A stretch of 6,364 bases of DNA from Propionibacteriaceae bacterium. GTDB taxonomy: Bacteria > Actinomycetota > Actinomycetes > Propionibacteriales > Propionibacteriaceae. The notes beneath the pieces were generated by a model that was not told the DNA's origin, ran no database searches, and saw nothing but the letters and a program-made list of their open reading frames with translations. Location: NCBI GenBank assembly GCA_031260385.1, contig JAIRKB010000131.1, forward strand, positions 1 through 6,364, given 5' to 3'. Made by a program: the position numbers and the translations under genes. Below, in pieces: positions 1 through 6,364 of this stretch. Numbering within the stretch: the stretch's first letter is position 1; every line of letters begins with the position of its first letter.

Positions 1-108
1 CTCCGGCTCCTAAACCCAAGCGCCGACCTTAGAGATAGTAGGATGAGTCGAAGACCACGTCGCCTGAACATTCCGGTGTTTGCTAGCGACGACGGAAGGG
101 AGTTGGCG
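1..108 (+). other. Upstream tail and leader of the drmD operon
   Basis: This short stretch precedes the preferred start of the helicase gene. Forward frame 2 carries TAA at 11-13, and frame 3 carries TAG at 30-32, 36-38 and 39-41, so a gene lying to the left could end here in either frame. Frame 1, the helicase frame, has no stop back to base 1, so a start further left cannot be formally excluded. A hexamer TAGGAT at 39-44 resembles an actinobacterial -10 box, but there is no convincing -35 box about 17 bases upstream. A promoter here is only a weak possibility. No hairpin terminator was seen. Confidence 0.4.
94..102 (+). promoter_or_regulatory. Shine-Dalgarno supporting the drmD start at 109
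   Basis: The purine run GGAAGGGAG contains the GGAG core and ends six bases before the ATG at 109. That is the same spacing as the excellent ribosome binding site of the next gene. The other candidate ATG at 43 is preceded only by AGAGA and by an AGG that touches the start codon, so it has no well-placed site. This site decides the start chosen for the helicase gene. Confidence 0.6.
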
Positions 109-2994
109 ATGCCAGATGACACTGTGGGAACGGTGTTTGCGCCAGGCTCAGTCGTGGTGGTGCGTGACGAAGAGTGGATGGTCGAGTCTGTTTCAGTTGA
201 TGGGACGACGACTTGGCTGAACGTGCGGGGACTAAGTGAACTTGTTAAGGACACGACAGCGACATTCTCTCCGGCACTAGACGACGTTGAAGCGCTCGAC
301 CCGTCGGCCACGACCGTTGTCGCGGACGCCAGCCCGTACTACCGGTTATCACGCCTGTGGCTGGAGTCGACTTTTCGTAAGACGGCTGTGCCAATAGCGA
401 GCCCAGAGATCACAGTGTCTAACCAGGCTCTGGCCGACCAGTTGGATTACCAACGTCTCGCGGTAACCAAGGCTCTCGACCCAGATAATCTGCGACCCCG
501 CATTCTGCTGGCCGATGCTGTGGGTTTGGGCAAGACAATCGAGATTGGCATGATCTTGTCTGAGTTGGTTCGCCGAGGACGCGGGGATCGGATCTTGATA
601 GTGTCGCCTCGGCACGTCCTAGAACAGATGCAGCACGAGATGTGGACCCGGTTCGCCTTGCCTTTCGTCCGGCTTGACTCGGCTGGCATCCAACGTGTGC
701 GCCAGCACATTCCGGCGACCCGCAACCCGTTCACCTACTTCCGCCGGGTGATCATCTCCATCGACACCTTGAAGTCAGATCTGTACGTCCATCAGATCAA
801 ACGGCAACGTTGGGATGCCGTAGTGATCGATGAATCACACAATCTGTCGAACAGTGCCACGCAGAACAATCGTCTCGCTCGGACCCTCGCATCGATGACA
901 GATGCCTTAATACTGGCCTCCGCTACACCACACAACGGCGATGCTCGCTCTTTCGCAGAGTTAGTGCGGCTGCTCGATCCGACAGCAGTCACCGCCGAAG
1001 GCGAGTTGATCCCTGAGGAGGTGTCCCGCCTCGTTATTCGTCGCCACCGCCACTCGAGGGAGGTCGCCGCAGTTGTTGGTGCCGACTGGGCAGAACGCCT
1101 CGAACCGCTCAATATTCTGGTCGCGCCGACGCCGGCAGAAAACGCCATTGCCAACGAACTCGCTGAGGTCTGGCTTCATCCGGCTAGTGGCAGCAATCCG
1201 TATTCAGGGGCGACAAGGGCGCTCTTCCCGTGGACCCTTGCAAAGGCATTTTTATCATCGCCAGCAGCACTGTGGCAGACCGTTGCTAACCGTACGAAAG
1301 TACTTGCTGGTGATTGCAGTCCAGCGGCTAATCGGGAGCGTCAAGCGTTGGATCGTTTGGGAACACTTGCTGATACGGCGCTAGCCGAGCCGAGCGCTAA
1401 GCTTTCACGTCTGGTTCAGTACCTCAAGGATGCTGGTGTGGGACGGTCGTCAAGCACGCGTGTAGTGGTTTTTGCCGAACGTATCGCCACGTTGGGATGG
1501 CTGCGTGATCACCTTCCAACCGCCCTAGGTATGAAACCTCAAGCCTTTGAAATAATGCACGGCGGTCTCGCCGACGAGGACCAAATGCGGATAGTTTCGG
1601 AATTTAAGCAAGCGTCCAGCTCCGTTCGGGTTTTGCTAACTGGGGACGTTGCTTCTGAGGGCGTGAACTTGCACGCCCAGTGCCATCTATTGGTGCACTA
1701 CGACATCCCGTGGTCGCTGATTAGGATCGAACAGCGAAACGGTCGCATTGACCGGTATGGCCAGAAGTATTCGCCTCTAATTGCCACTCTGATTCTCAAT
1801 CCGAGTCATGAGAAGTTCTCGGGTGACATCCGCGTGTTAACCAGCTTGATAGGACGGGAGCATGAAGCGCACAAGGCACTTGGCGATGTAGCGTCGCTGA
1901 TGGGAAAGTACTCGCCCAAAGCCGAGGAAGACGAGATTATGAAGGCCCTGGCAGCGGGTCAGCATGACCTTGATGCGATCATCCAAACCCCCGCCCAGAT
2001 CGCCGATAGCGATGGGCTGGCCGGATTGTTCGCTCAGTTGCTAGTTCAGCAACCCCAAGTGGGATCCGCCCCCAACACTGAGCAGCCAGCACTACATCGT
2101 GACCTTGGTTTGTACCCCGATCAGGTTTCCTTTCTAGAGGACGCTCTGACTGCTGCATTTGCCCCGGCAGCCCCCAGTGAATCTCTCGGCCGAGGAGGAG
2201 TGGGGTGGAGTCGCGACACCAACTTTGGCACCGTTGAGCTAAACCCTCCTCCTGACTTGGTGCAACGTCTCGAAGTGCTTCCTCAGACTTACCTCCGCGA
2301 CCGACGTGTTACCGAGAAGCTGGTGCTAGCAACCACCGAACAACGCGGTCTTGACCGACTCGCTGCGGCGCTCACTGATACATCAAGCTCTTCTTGGCCC
2401 GATGCCCACTATCTTGGCCCACTTCACCCGATCCTTGATTGGGCTGCCGACCGCGCACTCGCGAAACTTGGACGCGGCGAAATCTTTGCCGTTCGAGGTG
2501 CGGTTGATCAACCGACAGTCTTGCTACTCGGAACCTTGACCAACAGGGCTGGACGAATCGTGGCTTCCTCCTGGATGACAGCCGAGTTTCCCAATCCAGC
2601 TAATTCCAGTTTTGCTGTCATCACAACTTTGGCGTCAGCCCGAGAAGCCATCACAGAGCTCGGGCTTGACCGTCGCCGTGCCAACCCTGGACCGATTACT
2701 GACATCGACCGTCTCCAGCAACTGGTTCCGGTCGCCGTTGTCAACGCCCAAGCTCAGATGACCCAGACTTTCAAAGCTTCCAAACACGATGCCGAACAGC
2801 GAGTTGATCGCTGGGCGAGACGCATCGATCAGTGGGACGATGATGCAGGCGCCCTCATCCAGCGTCGCGAGGTCACCGACCGTCGACGCAGTGTCAATCA
2901 ACGACGCGAACTGGTCGAAATGATGGCCCCGGATCGGGCATTGCTAAGGCCAGTCCTTGTTATCGTGCCAGAAAGCTGGGGAGGTGGGGCATGA
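109..2994 (+). CDS. drmD: SNF2/RapA-like helicase, class 1 DISARM DrmD
   Basis: This encodes a superfamily 2 DNA translocase of 961 residues, the usual size for DrmD, expected to act in the cytoplasm as an ATP-driven motor of the DISARM anti-phage system. Residue numbers below count from the ATG at 109. An N-terminal segment with PGSVVVVRDEEW leads into the first RecA-like lobe, which has Walker A DAVGLGKT (Lys142), Walker B DESH (241-244) and motif III SATPH (271-275). The second lobe has motif V GDVASEGVNLH (512-522) and motif VI QRNGRIDRYGQ (542-552), including the expected arginine fingers Arg546 and Arg549. All key ATPase residues are intact, and DAVGLGKT is closer to RapA than to eukaryotic SNF2. 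The last 400 or so residues match no domain I can name; they include an LHPILDW motif (772-778) and an Arg/Asp-rich, probably coiled-coil tail. The start at 109 was preferred for its Shine-Dalgarno; starting at 43 adds 22 residues. The stop overlaps the downstream methylase start. Helicase identity is near certain; assignment to DISARM rests on family resemblance and the gene pair. Confidence 0.88.
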   Translation: MPDDTVGTVFAPGSVVVVRDEEWMVESVSVDGTTTWLNVRGLSELVKDTTATFSPALDDVEALDPSATTVVADASPYYRLSRLWLESTFRKTAVPIASPEITVSNQALADQLDYQRLAVTKALDPDNLRPRILLADAVGLGKTIEIGMILSELVRRGRGDRILIVSPRHVLEQMQHEMWTRFALPFVRLDSAGIQRVRQHIPATRNPFTYFRRVIISIDTLKSDLYVHQIKRQRWDAVVIDESHNLSNSATQNNRLARTLASMTDALILASATPHNGDARSFAELVRLLDPTAVTAEGELIPEEVSRLVIRRHRHSREVAAVVGADWAERLEPLNILVAPTPAENAIANELAEVWLHPASGSNPYSGATRALFPWTLAKAFLSSPAALWQTVANRTKVLAGDCSPAANRERQALDRLGTLADTALAEPSAKLSRLVQYLKDAGVGRSSSTRVVVFAERIATLGWLRDHLPTALGMKPQAFEIMHGGLADEDQMRIVSEFKQASSSVRVLLTGDVASEGVNLHAQCHLLVHYDIPWSLIRIEQRNGRIDRYGQKYSPLIATLILNPSHEKFSGDIRVLTSLIGREHEAHKALGDVASLMGKYSPKAEEDEIMKALAAGQHDLDAIIQTPAQIADSDGLAGLFAQLLVQQPQVGSAPNTEQPALHRDLGLYPDQVSFLEDALTAAFAPAAPSESLGRGGVGWSRDTNFGTVELNPPPDLVQRLEVLPQTYLRDRRVTEKLVLATTEQRGLDRLAAALTDTSSSSWPDAHYLGPLHPILDWAADRALAKLGRGEIFAVRGAVDQPTVLLLGTLTNRAGRIVASSWMTAEFPNPANSSFAVITTLASAREAITELGLDRRRANPGPITDIDRLQQLVPVAVVNAQAQMTQTFKASKHDAEQRVDRWARRIDQWDDDAGALIQRREVTDRRRSVNQRRELVEMMAPDRALLRPVLVIVPESWGGGA
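2980..2986 (+). promoter_or_regulatory. Strong Shine-Dalgarno of drmMI inside the drmD 3' end
   Basis: GGAGGTG matches the 16S anti-Shine-Dalgarno complement over seven bases. The GGAGG core ends six bases before the ATG at 2991. It lies within the last codons of the helicase gene, where it contributes to a Gly-Gly-Gly-Ala C-terminus. It fixes the methylase start with good confidence and suggests efficient re-initiation by ribosomes finishing drmD. Confidence 0.85.
2991..2994 (+). other. ATGA stop/start overlap coupling drmD and drmMI
   Basis: The ATG of the methylase gene (2991-2993) overlaps the TGA of the helicase gene (2992-2994). Together with the strong ribosome binding site just upstream, this is the classic arrangement for translational coupling. 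It implies that both proteins are made from one transcript, and no separate promoter for the methylase is apparent. Confidence 0.9.
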
Positions 2995-5900
2995 GCGTCT
3001 ACGAATCGATAATAATTGCCGAAGATTGGATCTCCGAACACTTTTTTACCACATCAGGGGCTGGCTCCTTTGCTACCAAGGTCAAGGAACGCGTCAAAGC
3101 CTGGGATGATGCGGAGACGGCTGGACTGACGACATCTCGCAATCGCTTTTCCCATGCCCGCAGGGATCTGCTTGTCAGCCTCTTTACCTTTGACGAAGAC
3201 GAAGCGCGCAGTGTTTCCGTCAACCCTACTGAAGCATACGACCTTCTTTTAAACGTCCTTGGGTACGTTGATGGCTCTGGCCTCACCCTCACCCAAGATG
3301 GACCACTGAATCGTGTTAGCGTGCCTGGTGTCGCGTCCCAAGCACCACTGGTGATCGTGCAGGGGACTCCTGTCGAAACCGCTGAGGACCTTCTTGTCAA
3401 AGATGCCCCAACACTGTCAGATCCCGTGCGCCTCCATGAAGATACTGAGGTAATCACCAGCGTTGCCCGCCTGCTTTCCGCTCTATTCACCGATGACGCA
3501 CCACCGGCGTTTGTCTTGGTTCTCGCCGGGCGGATCGCTCTTCTTGCTGAAAAAGGTCGCTGGCCGGAAGGCCGATACCTAGCGATTAACCTGCAGCTCG
3601 TGGCCGAACGTAACGACACTCGTAAGGGTGGAGAGATGGACACAGCGCTGACCTGCCTGGAGGCACGATCTCTGCTCCCAGACGCTGATGGCGGTATCTG
3701 GTGGGATCGCGTACTTGCCGAATCTATCAAACACACTGTTGGCGTGTCGAAGGATCTCCGCGACGGTGTCCGCCTCAGCATCGAGTTGATCTCCCAGGAA
3801 GTGGTTGATCGCCGCACCCAAATGAACCTAGCGCCGTTGCCTTCCGATCAAGCGCAACCTCTCGCTAGGCAAGCGCTCCGCTTCCTCTATCGAATCCTCT
3901 TCCTCCTCTACGCCGAAGCCCAACCGGGACTCGATGTGCTCCCTACAGGTGCGCCTGAGTACGACCAGGGCTATTCCCTGGACCGACTCCGAGAACTCCT
4001 TCAGGTGAAGCTCGCCACTCCTCAAGCCAAGGCTGGCACTCATCTATACGAATCGCTAGCCATCCTTTTCCGCCTGGTTGATCAGGGGCATCAGGCCAAC
4101 GGCGAGACCGATCTCCAGTTCAATGCTCTGCGTGCCGATCTTTTCACCCCCAAAGCCACCGCCCTGATTGACGAAGCTCGGCTCGGCAACGAGACCCTTC
4201 AACGGGTCCTTGCCAACCTGCTGCTATCAAAAGAACAACGAGGCCGCGACCGGGGTTTCATCTCCTACGCTGAACTCGGCATCAACCAACTAGGCGCCGT
4301 ATATGAGGGCTTGATGAGCTATACCGGGTTCTTCGCCGAAACCGACCTTTACGAAGTTGCCCGTGGCGGCGACAATTCGAAAGGCTCCTGGGTTGTCCCG
4401 GCTGATCGGATCGACGATATCAGTGAAACCGACTTCGTTCGTGGACTCGACCCGATAACGGGGGAAATGAAACCGATACTCCATCGCCGTGGCTCCTTTG
4501 TTTTCCGCCTCGCTGGTCGCGAACGTCAACAGTCCGCCTCCTATTACACCCCTGAAGTCTTAACCAAGTTCACTGTCAAGCAAGCCTTAGAAGAACTGCT
4601 CGACCAGGATGGACTGACGCCGGCTAGGGAGATTCTCGGCTTCACTGTCTGCGAACCGGCGCTTGGCTCGGGGGCCTTCGCTATCGAAGCTACCCGACAA
4701 CTAGCGGAACGCTACCTTCGGCGACGCCAAGAAGAGCTCGGTCGACGCATCGATCCAGACGATTACCCCCGAGAACTCCAAAAGGCCAAGGCCTACATCG
4801 CACTACACAATGTCTACGGGGTTGATCTGAACGCTACCGCCGTCGAACTTGCCGAAATCTCTCTCTGGCTCGACACCATGGTTGCTGGTCTCGCCGCGCC
4901 GTGGTTCGGCTTGCGCCTGCGGCGTGGCAACTCCCTTATCGGGGCACGTCGGGCGGTTTACTCGCCGAGCCAGGTTCAGAAAGGAAACTGGCTAAAAGCG
5001 GTCGCACGCGACCTACCATTGACATCACTGGCTGCAGACGCCGAATCAGGGACCATCGGGACAGGCCTGGATGCTGGTATTCACCACTTCTTACTACCGG
5101 CCGATGGCTGGGGCGCGGCTGCTGATGCCAAGGAAGCCAAGGATCTCGCCCCTGAAGCAGTGAAAGAGCTTAAGCAATGGCGCTCTTCAATTCGGCGACG
5201 ACCAAATGCCAAACAGATCATCGCTTTACAAAGCCTGGCCATCAGAGTCGAAACCTTATGGCAGTTTGCCCTCCAACGCCTCCGTGTTGCCGAACAGCAA
5301 ACCCGTCGGTCAATTGCGGTATGGGGCGCAGATGATCTTCCCGGCGGTGGCACAGTGCAACGAGAAGAAATCGAACGCGCCCTTGCCGATGCCAACGGAG
5401 CTTTTTCTCGACTCCGCCGCGTCATGGACGCTTGGTGTGCGATGTGGTTCTGGCCCTTAACCAAGGAACTGCGGCGCGTAGAGGCCCGCCGTCTTGACCC
5501 CGTTCTGTTCCCAGGCGGTCAGAAGACTGATGATCTCGGGCGTGGTCTCACCGAACCGCCAACCCTTGACCAGTGGATCGCTGGCCTACGAGCGATACTG
5601 GGTTCAGCCGGTGGGAAGTCTGCGTGGAACACCACCACGCTGGTCCCCAAGTTAGACTGGGCGCAACTCGAAGAAGCCGAGGTTTCCGACTTGGCCTGGG
5701 CGACAGCCCAGGATATCGAGAGAGCGAAACACTCCCATCCCTGGCTTGAGGTCTGTGAACGGGTCGCCGAGCAACAAGGCTTCTTCCACTGGGAGTTGGA
5801 CTATGCCACAGTGTTCGTTCGAGGAGGGTTCGATCTGCAAGTCGGGAATCCACCGTGGGTCCGACCTGATGTTGATATCGCTGCTCTTCTCGCTGAGGAG

Positions 5901-6364
5901 GATCCGTGGTGGCAGTTGGCGGGTAAGCCGACCCAAGAAGCGATAAAGGCAAGGCGTGTTGCAACACTGACACCCCCAGGTGTTGTCGACCTAGTTATCG
6001 ACGGGATCACCGACATAGTTTGCGCATCGACATGCATGAGCGCTACAGACTTGTTTCCGACATTGGGGAATCTCCGTCCAGACACCTATCGCTGCTTCAT
6101 GGAACAAGTCTGGCGGCACTCTTCAGGTCGCGGTGCCTCAGGGTTGATTCACCCCGAGACCCATTTTACCGATGAGCATGCTGGGCTCCTGCGATCCGCC
6201 ACTTATCGGAGAGTGCGGAGGCATTGGCAGTTTATTAACGAGTTACAGCTTTTTGAGGAAGTGCACAACTTAGTTCAGTTTGGTGTGCATATTTATGGTG
6301 TAGAGCGTGTCGAACCTGCATTTGTCCAAGCCACCTCGCTTTACCACCCTGAAACGGTCGATAG
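2991..6364 (+). CDS. drmMI: Giant N6-adenine DNA methyltransferase DrmMI (3' end outside window)
   Basis: This frame is open from the ATG at 2991 to the window edge: 1124 full codons plus two bases, with no stop, so the C-terminus is missing. It belongs to the large gamma-type adenine methylases that transfer methyl from S-adenosylmethionine to adenine N6. Residues 1-500 are a helical N-terminal region with FLYRILFLLYAE (298-309) and LGAVYEGL (434-441), both typical ahead of such methylases. The catalytic core follows: motif X YYTPE (518-522), motif I CEPALGSGAF (554-563), the acidic GVDLN (610-614) and catalytic motif IV NPPW (953-956). About 340 residues separate GVDLN from NPPW, an unusually long insertion. 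A region around GLIHPETHFTDE (1051-1062) then continues to the edge. In class 1 DISARM this enzyme marks host DNA so that the restriction components spare it. The start is fixed by a strong Shine-Dalgarno and the ATGA overlap with drmD. PglX of BREX or a type IIG enzyme are alternatives, but the helicase partner immediately upstream favours DrmMI. Confidence 0.87.
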   Translation, partial: MSVYESIIIAEDWISEHFFTTSGAGSFATKVKERVKAWDDAETAGLTTSRNRFSHARRDLLVSLFTFDEDEARSVSVNPTEAYDLLLNVLGYVDGSGLTLTQDGPLNRVSVPGVASQAPLVIVQGTPVETAEDLLVKDAPTLSDPVRLHEDTEVITSVARLLSALFTDDAPPAFVLVLAGRIALLAEKGRWPEGRYLAINLQLVAERNDTRKGGEMDTALTCLEARSLLPDADGGIWWDRVLAESIKHTVGVSKDLRDGVRLSIELISQEVVDRRTQMNLAPLPSDQAQPLARQALRFLYRILFLLYAEAQPGLDVLPTGAPEYDQGYSLDRLRELLQVKLATPQAKAGTHLYESLAILFRLVDQGHQANGETDLQFNALRADLFTPKATALIDEARLGNETLQRVLANLLLSKEQRGRDRGFISYAELGINQLGAVYEGLMSYTGFFAETDLYEVARGGDNSKGSWVVPADRIDDISETDFVRGLDPITGEMKPILHRRGSFVFRLAGRERQQSASYYTPEVLTKFTVKQALEELLDQDGLTPAREILGFTVCEPALGSGAFAIEATRQLAERYLRRRQEELGRRIDPDDYPRELQKAKAYIALHNVYGVDLNATAVELAEISLWLDTMVAGLAAPWFGLRLRRGNSLIGARRAVYSPSQVQKGNWLKAVARDLPLTSLAADAESGTIGTGLDAGIHHFLLPADGWGAAADAKEAKDLAPEAVKELKQWRSSIRRRPNAKQIIALQSLAIRVETLWQFALQRLRVAEQQTRRSIAVWGADDLPGGGTVQREEIERALADANGAFSRLRRVMDAWCAMWFWPLTKELRRVEARRLDPVLFPGGQKTDDLGRGLTEPPTLDQWIAGLRAILGSAGGKSAWNTTTLVPKLDWAQLEEAEVSDLAWATAQDIERAKHSHPWLEVCERVAEQQGFFHWELDYATVFVRGGFDLQVGNPPWVRPDVDIAALLAEEDPWWQLAGKPTQEAIKARRVATLTPPGVVDLVIDGITDIVCASTCMSATDLFPTLGNLRPDTYRCFMEQVWRHSSGRGASGLIHPETHFTDEHAGLLRSATYRRVRRHWQFINELQLFEEVHNLVQFGVHIYGVERVEPAFVQATSLYHPETVD

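Noticed and set aside
39..44. TAGGAT as a firm promoter -10 box
   Set aside because: There is no supporting -35 element at the right spacing, and such hexamers are frequent by chance. It is noted only as a weak possibility in the leader entry.
3042..3047. Run of six T near the methylase start, and the G5 run at 4670-4674, as phase-variation tracts
   Set aside because: Both are too short for typical slipped-strand switching, and the frame is intact at both places.
2999..3817. 272-residue open frame on the minus strand inside the methylase gene
   Set aside because: It lies wholly antisense to a frame with clear family motifs, is an Arg/Ser-rich low-complexity translation, and has no recognisable domain. 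It is a shadow of a moderately GC-rich gene.
5081..6085. Several minus-strand open frames of 94-141 residues over the methylase catalytic region
   Set aside because: They overlap one another and the NPPW-coding sense frame, and show no motif or homology I can recognise.
2991..6364. Methylase as PglX of a BREX system
   Set aside because: The architecture is similar, but PglX is not normally preceded and translationally coupled to a stand-alone RapA-like helicase. No BrxA/B/C or PglZ gene is visible. It remains possible until the downstream sequence is read.

Overview
The window looks like part of a moderate-to-high GC bacterial chromosome, probably actinobacterial. Hand-counted 60-base blocks run at roughly 57-63% GC over most of it, and the reading frames are rich in Ala, Arg and Asp. 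TTA leucine codons are used freely, which argues against Streptomyces. The genus cannot be fixed from the sequence.

Layout: positions 1-108 hold an upstream tail and leader with stop codons in two of the three forward frames. Positions 109-2994 (possibly from 43) encode a SNF2/RapA-like superfamily 2 helicase with all main ATPase motifs. Positions 2991-6364 encode the first 1124 residues of a very large N6-adenine DNA methyltransferase that runs off the right edge. The two genes overlap by four bases (ATGA), and the second has a near-perfect Shine-Dalgarno inside the end of the first. They are therefore one transcriptional and translationally coupled unit. Both genes are on the + strand and fill the window apart from the first hundred bases. 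I saw no RNA gene, CRISPR array, insertion sequence or terminator.

Interpretation: a stand-alone RapA-like helicase of about 960 residues followed directly by a giant NPPW-type adenine methylase is the signature order of a class 1 DISARM anti-phage system (drmD then drmMI). The remaining genes drmA, drmB and drmC are expected downstream, beyond position 6364, but cannot be seen. In this model DrmMI marks host DNA at a specific motif, and DrmD works with the core complex to act against incoming unmethylated DNA. The system is therefore probably a known type. The features worth a second look are the drmD start site, the unusual methylase motif I, the very large insertion between methylase motifs, and the uncharacterised helicase C-terminus.
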